DNA of 13,315 bases from an uncultured Deferribacteraceae bacterium (GTDB taxonomy: Bacteria > Chrysiogenota > Deferribacteres > CAMZNJ01), in assembly GCA_947313855.1 (NCBI GenBank), contig CAMZNS010000011.1, forward strand, positions 1 through 13,315, read 5' to 3'. Every line of letters starts with the position of its first letter. The first letter of the stretch is position 1. Under the pieces are notes generated by a model. It did no database searches, was not told where the DNA came from, and was given only the letters and a program-made list of their open reading frames with translations. Made by a program: the position numbers and the translations under genes. This document shows, one piece after another, positions 1-6,386 of this stretch.

Positions 1-810
1 AGACAACATAGCAAACTCAGTGGTGGTAATGGCTTGATCCCCATCACTGAGGGCGATCTGTGGATTGTTGTGCACCTCGATTAGCAGACCATCGGCTCCC
101 GCCGCAACAGATGCTAGTGCCATGGTGGGCACATGTTTTGCCGTAACGCTATGGCTAGGATCAACAATAACGGGGTGATGGGTCATCCCTTTGAGGATTG
201 GCACGGCGGCAATGTCCAGTGTGTTGCGTACCCCTGGTTCGAACGTACGCATACCGCGTTCACAGATAATGACGCGGTTGTTTCCCCCCATTTCAATGTA
301 CTCCACAGCATTCACAACCTCTTGGTAGGTCATGGCGAACCCCCGTTTGAAGAGTACGGGCATGCGAGTTTTCCCCACCTCTTCTAGCAGGGTGAAGTTT
401 TGGGAGTTTCGTGCACCGATTTGCAACACGTCGGCGTATTTTAGAACCGTGTCCAAGTATTTGACGCTGAGAACTTCGGTTACAACGGGCAACCCTGTTG
501 CTTCCCGAGCAGTTTTGAGCATTTTGAGTCCGTCTTCCCCAAGTCCGCGAAACGAGTGTGGTGATGTACGTGGTTTGTAGGCACCGCCACGGAGCATTAC
601 TGCACCGGCGTTACGAACACTTTGTGCGATGGACACTATCTGTTCTTCGGATTCAACGGAGCAGGGACCAGCAATAATGGGGAAGATGTTGGCAGGGGCG
701 ACATTGCGTTGCGGGGCAGGTTGTCTTCTGCTGTTGGGTTGTTTGTTTTCCAAGTCGTGAATAAGTTGCGAGATAGAGTATGGTGCGGGGTATGATGGGG
801 TAGAAGTCAT
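1..810 (-). CDS. aroF: DAHP synthase (3-deoxy-7-phosphoheptulonate synthase), class I-beta type, 3' end cut by window
   Basis: Condenses phosphoenolpyruvate and erythrose 4-phosphate to DAHP, the first step of the shikimate pathway, in the cytoplasm. Read on the minus strand from the ATG at 810, the frame stays open for 270 codons to the window edge; probably only 10-20 C-terminal residues are missing. Visible motifs: [10 protein letters not shown] (residues 45-54), [10 protein letters not shown] (75-84), KRGF (155-158), CERGMRTFE (183-191), IVDPSH (215-220) and [16 protein letters not shown] (244-259). The four metal ligands known for this class are all present (Cys50, His220, Glu245, Asp256). 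Only about 40 residues precede the barrel, so neither the ferredoxin-like domain of the Thermotoga enzyme nor an ACT or chorismate mutase domain is seen at the N-terminus. The start is preceded by AAGGA at 822-826, a rather long 11-nt spacing. The symbol is a family-level choice; aroG and aroA are also used. Confidence 0.95.
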   Translation of the reverse strand, partial: MTSTPSYPAPYSISQLIHDLENKQPNSRRQPAPQRNVAPANIFPIIAGPCSVESEEQIVSIAQSVRNAGAVMLRGGAYKPRTSPHSFRGLGEDGLKMLKTAREATGLPVVTEVLSVKYLDTVLKYADVLQIGARNSQNFTLLEEVGKTRMPVLFKRGFAMTYQEVVNAVEYIEMGGNNRVIICERGMRTFEPGVRNTLDIAAVPILKGMTHHPVIVDPSHSVTAKHVPTMALASVAAGADGLLIEVHNNPQIALSDGDQAITTTEFAMLS

Positions 811-838
811 TATGGGCGTGTTCCTTTGATTGGGCTAC

Positions 839-900
839 ACGGTTGCTGCGGTTGCGGTTGCGCTCACGGTTGCGATTACGCTCACGCTCACGCTCACGCT
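839..900. repeat. Degenerate hexanucleotide repeat tract in the DAHP synthase leader
   Basis: About ten consecutive 6-bp units, first GGTTGC/GGTTGCG variants and then CTCACG units on the plus strand. It lies between the predicted promoter of the DAHP synthase gene (942-970) and its start codon (810), so it should be transcribed as part of the 5' leader. The same GTTGCG-type hexamer recurs near 5103-5277 and in related form near 13067-13203. Confidence 0.85.
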
Positions 901-941
901 AGTGTTGTTTACCATGTGTCCATACATAAAAATAGTAACCC

Positions 942-970
942 ATTATAATGCATCACCGTAAATATTTCAA
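942..970 (-). promoter_or_regulatory. Sigma-70 type promoter for the DAHP synthase gene
   Basis: On the minus strand, TTGAAA (965-970) is followed after 17 bp by a perfect TATAAT (942-947). Transcription would start near 935, giving a leader of about 125 nt that includes the hexamer tract. Confidence 0.65.
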
Positions 971-1010
971 GTATTTCAGGTAGAATGAAAATTTTATTTT
1001 CTTGCGAGTA

Positions 1011-1075
1011 GGCTGCGGCGAGGAGTTTTCGGCGAGGAGGCTGTGGCGAGTAGTTTTCGGCGAGGAGGCTGCGGC
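1011..1075. repeat. 28-bp tandem repeat, 2.3 copies
   Basis: Two near-identical 28-bp units (1011-1038 and 1039-1066) and a third partial copy (1067-1075). They begin GGCTG(C/T)GGCGAG and contain AGTTTTCGGCGAGGA. The repeat is non-coding and lies between the ferritin 3' end and the DAHP synthase promoter. Confidence 0.85.
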
Positions 1076-1083
1076 AAACAGCG

Positions 1084-1160
1084 GTCAGCATAAACTTAGT
1101 TTCGCCTGAAAATACACGTTGCATGCAGTGTGTATGCTGGCGAAAAGGGTTTACGCTGAC
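1084..1160. other. 77-bp imperfect palindrome downstream of ferritin
   Basis: The outer arms at 1084-1106 and 1139-1160 are reverse complements apart from a few mismatches near their centres; they begin GTCAGC and end GCTGAC. A second nested stem pairs ATACAC (1112-1117) with GTGTAT (1130-1135), and the centre is the palindrome TGCATGCA (1120-1127). An outermost pair, GCAAAC (1074-1079) and GTTTGC (1171-1176), may extend it. It lies about 80 nt past the ferritin stop codon. No T-run follows on either strand, so it is not a typical intrinsic terminator. It could be a dispersed palindromic repeat, an mRNA 3'-end stabiliser or a small structured RNA. Confidence 0.75.
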
Positions 1161-1242
1161 CATTGTCATTGTTTGCACGAAATAGCGTAGTGTTGTAGGT
1201 TAGGGCTTGTCTACGCAATTCGGGGGAAGAGTTAGCGGTGAA

Positions 1243-1743
1243 TTAGTCGGTGTGAGCCGATCCAGCTTCCTCGCCCATTTTTGCGTCGAGGGCGAGTAGT
1301 CCGGATCTGCTGTCGCCGATGAGCTGTAGTGTGTTGATAAATCCACGCATCGCTTCCTCTTCCTCTTCTTGTTCGTCAATGAACCACTGAAGGAACAGTT
1401 GTATGCCGTAGTGTTTCTCTTTGATGGCTTCGTCCATGATTTTGTAGATATCGGCTGTAACGCCCTGCTCACTTTCGAGTCCTTTTTTGAAGATATCGAG
1501 GGGTGTTTTGCATTTGTCGTCTTCGACTTGAATAGGTGCGAAGGACATTTTTAGGTCAGTTTTGACCATGTAGTCGTAAATGCGTCGAGCGTGTCCGAGT
1601 TCGTCTTTGTGTTGTCCACGCATCCATTTTGCCATACCGTGGAGCTCCATCTGTTCGAGGGAGTACGCCATCGTGAGATACCTGTACGCTGCGGTTAGTT
1701 CGTTTGTGTGTTGGTTGTTCAAGAGTTCGATTGCTTTGCTCAT
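1243..1743 (-). CDS. ftnA: Ferritin (non-haem, ferroxidase type)
   Basis: 166-residue ferritin. The family forms 24-subunit shells in the cytoplasm that oxidise Fe(II) and store it as mineral. All the ferroxidase residues of bacterial FtnA can be placed: Glu15, Glu48, His51, Glu92, Gln125 and Glu128, with the partner tyrosine at Tyr22. The typical FLQWFIDEQEEEE segment occupies residues 117-129, and the four-helix-bundle length is normal for the family. There is no haem-binding Met as in bacterioferritin (inferred from overall similarity to FtnA, not from modelling). The ATG at 1743 has GGAGG at 1752-1756, 8 nt upstream. The gene is divergent from the DUF475 gene and has its own promoter and a hairpin in its leader. 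The acidic run EEEEE after the ferroxidase glutamate is slightly unusual. Confidence 0.96.
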   Translation of the reverse strand: MSKAIELLNNQHTNELTAAYRYLTMAYSLEQMELHGMAKWMRGQHKDELGHARRIYDYMVKTDLKMSFAPIQVEDDKCKTPLDIFKKGLESEQGVTADIYKIMDEAIKEKHYGIQLFLQWFIDEQEEEEEAMRGFINTLQLIGDSRSGLLALDAKMGEEAGSAHTD

Positions 1744-1778
1744 GAATTAAACCTCCGTATTATTAAAAATTAAAAGTA

Positions 1779-1796
1779 GAGGGGTTAAAAACCCTC
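1779..1796 (-). promoter_or_regulatory. Hairpin at the extreme 5' end of the ferritin mRNA
   Basis: GAGGG (from 1796) pairs with CCCTC (ending at 1779 with one extra C available), loop of about 7 nt. From the -10 box at 1803-1808 the transcript should start at about 1796, so the RNA would begin with this stem-loop, about 22 nt ahead of the Shine-Dalgarno site. It may protect the 5' end or overlap an operator. Confidence 0.5.
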
Positions 1797-1802
1797 ATTT
1801 AT

Positions 1803-1832
1803 ATTATATACTATGGGATAGCAAAAAGTCTA
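1803..1832 (-). promoter_or_regulatory. Promoter for ferritin
   Basis: On the minus strand, a perfect TATAAT (1803-1808) is preceded after 18 bp by TAGACT (1827-1832), a weak -35 box. The start site would fall near 1796. Confidence 0.55.
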
Positions 1833-1889
1833 TCAAATATTAAGTTTTCATTAATAATAATTAATAGGGCTGTGGGTGTATGAAATGCG

Positions 1890-1918
1890 TTGACAACCTG
1901 TCGCTGTCATGCAATAAT
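1890..1918 (+). promoter_or_regulatory. Strong promoter for the DUF475 membrane protein gene and downstream genes
   Basis: Perfect TTGACA (1890-1895), 17-bp spacer, AATAAT (1913-1918) with a TG one base upstream of the -10 (extended -10). The predicted start is near 1925, leaving a leader of about 82 nt. Confidence 0.75.
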
Positions 1919-1932
1919 GCAGTTTGTACTGC

Positions 1933-1996
1933 TAGCGAATAAGAGCCTTAAAGAGTAACAAAATAGAAAGGTTTACACATTTAAACTTATTCGCTA
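1933..1996 (+). promoter_or_regulatory. Leader inverted repeat abutting the Shine-Dalgarno site of the DUF475 gene
   Basis: TAGCGAATAAG (1933-1943) and CTTATTCGCTA (1986-1996) are perfect 11-bp inverted repeats enclosing 42 nt. A short inner pair, CCTT (1946-1949) with AAGG (1968-1971), could nest inside. The right arm ends on the first base of the Shine-Dalgarno AAGGAG (1996-2001), which is 5 nt before the ATG. The leader is therefore able to form a closed structure directly beside the ribosome site. I could not match it to a known riboswitch. Confidence 0.6.
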
Positions 1997-2006
1997 AGGA
2001 GACGCT

Positions 2007-3143
2007 ATGAGAATTGTTTTAAAATACTTTCTGTTCTCGATAATATTCACAATAATATGCCTGGCACTGGGATTATCCTACGCAATCTACACACAAGACT
2101 CCGTTGCAGGGATTACAAGCATAATGGTGCTGATTGTTGCACTGGCACTGCTGGAGCTCGCCCTATCGTTTGATAATGCCATCATCAACGCCAAAATACT
2201 CACAACCATGAGCAAGAAGTGGCAGCGACGGTTCCTCACTTGGGGGATACTCATCTCAGTTTTCGGCGTGCGTATTGTTTTGCCCGTCTTTATTGTTGCT
2301 GTGAGTGCGTCGTTGGGTCTGTTTGATGTTGTTCGATTGTCACTAGTCAACCCTGAGGGGTACGCCTCCATCCTTGCGGAGAGTCATTATGTTATTAGCC
2401 CCTTTGCTGGTGCATTCCTAATGATGGTTGCCCTGTACTACTTCTCGGAAGAGGGGAAGAGTGTGTTTTGGCTTACGCCCATCGAAAAAGCAATATCCAA
2501 GTTGGGTTTCATGACAGGGTTGCCCACGGTAATAGTTATGGTTCTGCTAGTGTCGGTGTCTGCGATTATGGGGGATATGGACAAGGGAAAATACATAATC
2601 AACGTGCTTATTGCTGGTATTATCGGTATAATTGTTTTCGACGTGGTACATGCAATTAGTACTGTGTTGGATAGGTTGAGCGGTTCGGTGTTGTTGAGTG
2701 GCGGTTTGGCTGGCTTCATCTACCTAAATGTCTTGGATTCAACCTTCTCGCTGGACGGTGTTGTTGGTGCGTTAGCGGTGTCCAACGATATTGTTATCAT
2801 CTCCCTAGGACTTGCCATCGGTGCCATCTTCGTGCGTTCCCTGACCATCTTCACCGCCGACTACAACATTGTAGCAAAATTCAAATACATCGAGCATGGT
2901 GCCTACTGGTCAATACTACTGCTGGGAATAATGATGTTCCTGTCGGTACTAATTCATATCGAAGGACTAGTGATTGCCGCTGCGAGTATCGGTGTTATCG
3001 CTGTCGCCTTTGTACACTCCGTTGTGGGGATGATTCGTGACGGGAAAAGTGGACGCAGGGGTGAAAAGGGTGAAAAGGGTGAAAAGGGTGAAAAGGGTGA
3101 AAATGCTGGCGACAAAAATGCTGGCGTCCCCCAAGACCAATAA
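2007..3143 (+). CDS. DUF475 (TerC-like) integral membrane protein
   Basis: 378-residue polytopic membrane protein. It matches the DUF475 family from memory of its hallmark stretches: LALSFDNAIINAKIL (51-65), WQRRFLTWGI, and, in the second half, LDSTFSLDGVVGA (243-255) followed by ISLGLAIGAIFVRSLT and a late YIEHGAYW. DUF475 is related to the TerC/LysE transporters. Asp56, Asp244 and Asp250 lie in membrane segments and resemble the acidic residues thought to bind metal in TerC proteins. The substrate is unknown; Mn(II) export or metal loading of secreted proteins is an inference from TerC relatives. Several further membrane segments follow the N-terminal one (about 7-28). The tail (about 345-378) is hydrophilic and holds Gly-Glu-Lys triplets encoded by a 9-bp repeat. 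Shine-Dalgarno AAGGAG is 5 nt before the ATG. It probably heads an operon with folD, 48 bp downstream. Confidence 0.85.
   Translation: MRIVLKYFLFSIIFTIICLALGLSYAIYTQDSVAGITSIMVLIVALALLELALSFDNAIINAKILTTMSKKWQRRFLTWGILISVFGVRIVLPVFIVAVSASLGLFDVVRLSLVNPEGYASILAESHYVISPFAGAFLMMVALYYFSEEGKSVFWLTPIEKAISKLGFMTGLPTVIVMVLLVSVSAIMGDMDKGKYIINVLIAGIIGIIVFDVVHAISTVLDRLSGSVLLSGGLAGFIYLNVLDSTFSLDGVVGALAVSNDIVIISLGLAIGAIFVRSLTIFTADYNIVAKFKYIEHGAYWSILLLGIMMFLSVLIHIEGLVIAAASIGVIAVAFVHSVVGMIRDGKSGRRGEKGEKGEKGEKGENAGDKNAGVPQDQ
3060..3104 (+). repeat. 9-bp in-frame tandem repeat in the DUF475 C-terminus
   Basis: Four exact GGTGAAAAG units and a fifth with one change at its last base (GGTGAAAAT). They encode GEKGEKGEKGEKGEN, a short collagen-like Gly-X-Y run in the charged C-terminal tail. 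The unit is a multiple of three, so copy-number change would lengthen or shorten the tail without shifting frame. Confidence 0.9.
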
Positions 3144-3191
3144 AACTTTAACACTGCACCCTAAATTCTCAGGTGCTTGGGTGGTCAAAAT

Positions 3192-4067
3192 ATGAACAAA
3201 ATACCGAATATTATCAATGGACAAAAGATTGCCCAAAATATCATAAGTAGTACGGCAACAAAAGTTGCAAAATTTCACAAAGCAAATAACGTTCGTCCGG
3301 GGCTTGTGGTAATCCTAGTGGGGGATAACCCTGCTAGTGCCGTGTACGTTGCTCGAAAAGAGGATGTTGCACGGAAAATAGGCTTCAGCTTTACTCTAAA
3401 ACAACTGCCCAACTCAGCCTCACAAGGTGACGTTGTACGATGTATTCAAGGGTACAATGCACAACAAGACTGCCACGGCATTTTAGTACAGCTACCACTG
3501 CCTAACCACATCAATGCCATGCATGTTCTGAGCAGTGTTGCCCCCAACAAAGATGTGGACGGGCTACACCCACACAACTTCGGACGCATGGCGATGGGAT
3601 TGCCCGCACTCTACCCCTGCACCGCACTCGCAATCATGGACTGCATCAATAGTTGCCTACCCGATGTCAAAGGACTAAACGTTGCCATTGTAGGGAAAAG
3701 CAACCTTGTGGGGAAACCCCTCGCCATCATGCTCAGCAACATGGACGCAACCGTCGCTCTTTGCCACAAAGATACACAAAATATAAAACAGTACACCCAG
3801 AACGCCCAAATAGTCGTGGTCGCAATCGGCGTGCCGGGTCACATTACACGAGACTTCCTCCAAGAGGGTGCCACGGTGATAGACGTGGGCATCACAATTG
3901 TAGACGATGTTGCCACAGGGGATGTTCTGTTCGACGATGTTGCCTCGAAGGTGAAAAATATTACGCCAGTACCGGGTGGGGTCGGTCCCATCACAGTGGC
4001 AAGGCTCATGGCAAATACGTTTGACGCCATGGTCAATAATTGGACAGGCAACAATAAGCAAGACTAA
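3192..4067 (+). CDS. folD: Bifunctional methylene-THF dehydrogenase / methenyl-THF cyclohydrolase FolD
   Basis: Interconverts 5,10-methylene-, 5,10-methenyl- and 10-formyl-tetrahydrofolate in the cytoplasm, supplying one-carbon units. With the ATG at 3192 the protein has 291 residues, normal for FolD. Motifs: VILVGDNPASAVYVARK (40-56) with the catalytic pair Tyr52/Lys56, GILVQLPLP, DVDGLHPHNFGR, the nucleotide-binding IVGKSNLVGKPLA and the C-terminal PVPGGVGPITVA. The open frame extends back to a TTG at 3177, but the ATG at 3192 puts the residues at the usual family positions and has GGGTGG (3179-3184) 7 nt upstream. The usual CTPxG motif of the cofactor region reads CTALA here, an uncommon variant. 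It lies 48 bp after the DUF475 gene and 30 bp before the radical SAM gene, so co-transcription is likely. Confidence 0.96.
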   Translation: MNKIPNIINGQKIAQNIISSTATKVAKFHKANNVRPGLVVILVGDNPASAVYVARKEDVARKIGFSFTLKQLPNSASQGDVVRCIQGYNAQQDCHGILVQLPLPNHINAMHVLSSVAPNKDVDGLHPHNFGRMAMGLPALYPCTALAIMDCINSCLPDVKGLNVAIVGKSNLVGKPLAIMLSNMDATVALCHKDTQNIKQYTQNAQIVVVAIGVPGHITRDFLQEGATVIDVGITIVDDVATGDVLFDDVASKVKNITPVPGGVGPITVARLMANTFDAMVNNWTGNNKQD

Positions 4068-4097
4068 ACACGCCTCAACTCGCACAAAACAAAACCC

Positions 4098-5042
4098 ATG
4101 GACACAATTATAATGAGATACAAAACACTACGCCAATTTTATCAGGAAAAATACGGGGACAGAACCTTCAAAGTGCCAGTAGATGCAGGCTTCTCATGTC
4201 CAAATATCGACGGAACCATCACAAGGGGCGGATGCACATACTGCAATATTCACTCCTTCACCATGGTGGAAGAGGGAGACATTACCTCGCAAGTCAAATT
4301 ACGCATCGACAAACTCAAAGAACGCGAAATATTCAACTACATCATCTACTTCCAATCCTACTCCAACACCCACGCACCACTAAACATAATGCGTCGACGA
4401 ATCGAAGCAGCACTAGTCGACGACGCAATACGAGGCATCTACATCGGAACCCGATCAGACGTCATCGAAGACAACAAACTAGACTACCTAGCACAACTCA
4501 ATACCAAATACGACGTCATGGTGGAGCTGGGACTGCAAACCGCCAACAACATAACGCTCATGCAAACAAATCGAGGACACAGCGTCGAAAACTTTGTGGA
4601 AGGGGTCAGAAGATGCCAAGAAGTAGGGCTGGAAGTCTGTGCACACGCAATCTTCGGACTGCCCGGCGAAAATATGGACGACTACAAAAGAACCGCTGAA
4701 CTCATCGCAGCACTAAACGTGGACATGGTCAAATTCCACAACCTCGAAATTATCAAAGGCACAGCAATGGCAAAAATGTACAAAAATGGCGAAATACAAC
4801 TACCAACCGAAGACGAATATGTGGAAGCAGTAAGCTACGGAATAGCCGTCATGCCACCAAAAACAATCGTCTCAAGGTTGCAAGGGGAAGCGGTGGAGTC
4901 GATGCTACTCGCCACATCCGTAACACACAACAAAAACCTGCTCATCAACAAAATACACAAATACATGGACGAACACAACCTAAAGCAGGGCACCCTACAC
5001 ACGGGGAAGATGCCCAAAATATACGGGGAGTTTTCGCTGTAG
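4098..5042 (+). CDS. Radical SAM protein of the TIGR01212 (YtqA/YhcC) family
   Basis: 314 residues. The cluster-binding cysteines are in GFSCPNIDGT...GGCTYC: Cys34, Cys46 and Cys49, spaced CX11CX2C. This atypical spacing (not the classic CX3CX2C) is the mark of the TIGR01212 family. Further family stretches are YFQSYSNTHAP, IYIGTRSDVI, VMVELGLQTA, NRGHSVENF, HAIFGLPGE and a late MPPKTIVSRLQGE. As I recall, the Bacillus subtilis member YtqA (MnmL) acts in a wobble-uridine tRNA modification pathway; transfer of that role to this gene is inference, and the E. coli homologue YhcC is poorly characterised. No good Shine-Dalgarno site precedes the ATG at 4098 or the next one at 4113, which suits translation coupled to folD 30 bp upstream. 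Coding is A/C-rich. Confidence 0.9.
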   Translation: MDTIIMRYKTLRQFYQEKYGDRTFKVPVDAGFSCPNIDGTITRGGCTYCNIHSFTMVEEGDITSQVKLRIDKLKEREIFNYIIYFQSYSNTHAPLNIMRRRIEAALVDDAIRGIYIGTRSDVIEDNKLDYLAQLNTKYDVMVELGLQTANNITLMQTNRGHSVENFVEGVRRCQEVGLEVCAHAIFGLPGENMDDYKRTAELIAALNVDMVKFHNLEIIKGTAMAKMYKNGEIQLPTEDEYVEAVSYGIAVMPPKTIVSRLQGEAVESMLLATSVTHNKNLLINKIHKYMDEHNLKQGTLHTGKMPKIYGEFSL

Positions 5043-5102
5043 CGATGGCGGTGGCGATGGCGTTGCATAGACACGGACACGTTTGTCGGTGTGGGCATGT
5101 TC

Positions 5103-5277
5103 GTCGATGGTTGCGGTTGCGGTTGCGTTGCGGTTGCGGTTGCGGTGGTGTTGCGTCGGCGGTGGCGGTTGCGTTGCGGTTGCGTTGCGGTTGCGTTGCG
5201 TCGGCGGTTTCGGTTGCGTTGCGGTTGCGTTGCGGTTGCGTTGCGTCGGCGGTGGCGGTTGCGGTTGCGTTGCGTCA
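5103..5277. repeat. GTTGCG/GGTTGC hexamer tract with a 45-bp higher-order repeat
   Basis: Almost pure G/T/C sequence made of GGTTGC and GTTGCG units. From 5155 a 45-bp super-unit beginning GTCGGCGGT is repeated (5155-5199, 5200-5244, partial from 5245). It fills most of the 361-bp gap between the convergent radical SAM and flavodoxin genes (5043-5403). Open frames through it exist on both strands only because 6-bp units keep every frame open. The remaining 5278-5403 shows a C8 run (5304-5311 region) and no gene or clear terminator. Confidence 0.9.
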
Positions 5278-5403
5278 GAGAAGGGACAGCACGCACGGCT
5301 GCCCCCCCCTGTCAACACGGAACGGCTTACAAGCGTCAGCAAGATTGCCGTCGACCCATAAAATATAAAAAGTTCCGTCTATCGAAATATTGCCCTAAAG
5401 GAT

Positions 5404-5904
5404 TTAAAGGCTTGCCTTCAGATCGCTCACCCACTTCTCGATACGCTCATCAGTGAGGTCGGACTGATTGTCCTCATCAAGAACCAAGCCAGAAAACTTA
5501 CCATCAACAACAACACCAGCACCAGACTCGTTAAACTCATAGCCGTCTGTTGACGTTTGACCGATGAGAGTTGCACCAGTAGATTTGAGTGCTTCAAGGA
5601 GAATTGAGGATGATGAAACGAAGCTGTCAGGGTAACCGAATTGGTCGCCAAGCATAAACATCGCTATTTTTTTGCCGGAAAGTGATGCACTTTTAAAGTT
5701 GTCAAGGTTGTCTTCCCAGTCTTCGGTAAGGTCGCCGTCGCCCCAAGTGGCACTACCAAGAACCACTAGGTCGTACTTTTCGAAGTCAGCGGTTTCGGCA
5801 TCAGCAACACTATGTAGTGTGCCGCCAAGTTGTTCAGCGATAGTTTCCGCTATCCGTTCAGTATTTCCCGTCATAGTTCCGTAAAAAACGCCAATGTTTG
5901 CCAT
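5404..5904 (-). CDS. fldA: Flavodoxin, long-chain type
   Basis: 166-residue FMN-binding electron carrier that can replace ferredoxin when iron is short. The phosphate-binding loop is GTMTGNTE (9-16). The loops that sandwich the flavin are SATWGDGD (51-58, Trp54) and LGDQFGYPDSF (85-95, Tyr91). The C-terminus, LDEDNQSDLTDERIEKW (142-158), is close to the cyanobacterial long-chain flavodoxins, and the length and the insertion after about residue 115 also fit the long-chain class. The ATG at 5904 has GAGGTG at 5910-5915, 5 nt upstream. The stop codon overlaps an imperfect palindrome (5401-5424). It stands alone, convergent with the radical SAM gene, and its leader carries two inverted repeats. 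A partner enzyme is not visible in the window. Confidence 0.96.
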   Translation of the reverse strand: MANIGVFYGTMTGNTERIAETIAEQLGGTLHSVADAETADFEKYDLVVLGSATWGDGDLTEDWEDNLDNFKSASLSGKKIAMFMLGDQFGYPDSFVSSSSILLEALKSTGATLIGQTSTDGYEFNESGAGVVVDGKFSGLVLDEDNQSDLTDERIEKWVSDLKASL

Positions 5905-5926
5905 AATAGCACCTCGCTAATAAAAT

Positions 5927-5954
5927 ATATGAATCTTTTTGATTTTATTCATAT
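5927..5954 (-). promoter_or_regulatory. Inverted repeat just upstream of the flavodoxin Shine-Dalgarno site
   Basis: ATATGAAT (5927-5934) and ATTCATAT (5947-5954) are perfect 8-bp inverted repeats with a 12-bp AT-rich centre. It could be an operator or an RNA hairpin. It does not match the classic Fur box closely. Confidence 0.45.
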
Positions 5955-5957
5955 TTT

Positions 5958-5981
5958 TGAGCAAGCCACAAGACCTGCTCA
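5958..5981 (-). promoter_or_regulatory. Second hairpin in the flavodoxin leader
   Basis: TGAGCA (5958-5963) and TGCTCA (5976-5981) are perfect arms. In the minus-strand RNA the stem extends to about 9 bp with two G-U pairs and a 6-nt loop. It lies directly downstream of the predicted -10 box. Confidence 0.5.
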
Positions 5982-5987
5982 CAATGT

Positions 5988-6015
5988 ATTTTATCAAATA
6001 ATTTACAAAATGCAA
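5988..6015 (-). promoter_or_regulatory. Possible flavodoxin promoter
   Basis: On the minus strand, TTGCAT (6010-6015), 16 bp, TAAAAT (5988-5993). The surroundings are very AT-rich, so other choices are possible. Confidence 0.35.
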
Positions 6016-6093
6016 TAGTATTATGTAAATTATAATCAAATATGTATTTGTTTTAATGATAGAATGGTTGTAATGGTTCCTGCGTATTATTTC

Positions 6094-6123
6094 TTGACTT
6101 ACGATGTTTAGTCGTAGTATAAT
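6094..6123 (+). promoter_or_regulatory. Promoter for tRNA-Leu(UAA)
   Basis: TTGACT (6094-6099), 18-bp spacer, perfect TATAAT (6118-6123). The mature tRNA begins 10 nt after the -10 box, so the 5' leader is only a few nucleotides. Confidence 0.75.
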
Positions 6124-6133
6124 TATTTGCGTT

Positions 6134-6219
6134 GCCCGGATGGCGAAATTGGTAGACGCAAGGGACTTAAAATCCCTCGGGGTAATTATCCTGTGCCGGT
6201 TCAAGTCCGGCTCCGGGCA
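6134..6219 (+). tRNA. tRNA-Leu, anticodon UAA
   Basis: 86-nt cloverleaf. The acceptor stem GCCCGGA/TCCGGGC is perfect, the D-arm holds TTGGTAGACGC, the anticodon stem AGGGA/TCCCT frames CTTAAAA (anticodon TAA), the variable arm is long as in class II tRNAs, and the T-arm is GCCGG-TTCAAGT-CCGGC. The discriminator is A. CCA is not encoded; C and T-rich sequence follow. No clear terminator hairpin is seen after it. Confidence 0.97.
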
Positions 6220-6271
6220 CTTCTTTGTTTTAATCTTCCATTATTTACAGTTTATGTTTTGCGATGAGACG

Positions 6272-6328
6272 ACGTCTGCGTTCCACGCTTCACGGTGTTC
6301 GCCACGTCTGCGTTCCACGGTGTTCGCC
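6272..6328. repeat. Two-copy direct repeat between convergent tRNA-Leu genes
   Basis: ACGTCTGCGTTCCACG...GTGTTCGCC occurs twice (6272-6303, 32 bp; 6304-6328, 25 bp). The first copy carries 7 extra bases. The repeat is non-coding. Confidence 0.8.
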
Positions 6329-6386
6329 ACGCCCTAACGGGATGGCTTGTTTCTATGAAAAATAAATGAGAAATGAAAAATAAGGA

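Noticed and set aside
909-1178. 89-codon minus ORF between ferritin and DAHP synthase
   Set aside because: It spans the palindrome, the 28-bp repeat and the DAHP synthase promoter, and has no recognisable domain or ribosome site.
1925-2006. yybP-ykoY manganese riboswitch before the TerC-like gene
   Set aside because: Considered because TerC genes often carry it, but the conserved loop sequences were not recognisable; only a simple inverted repeat is seen.
3156-3176. GCACC/GGTGC hairpin between the DUF475 gene and folD as a terminator
   Set aside because: Only 5 bp with an 11-nt loop and no T-run; more likely incidental or a weak processing site within an operon.
5045-5456. Several overlapping Arg-, Ala- or Val-rich ORFs in the hexamer tract
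   Set aside because: Hexamer repeats keep frames open on both strands; the products are low complexity and mutually overlapping.
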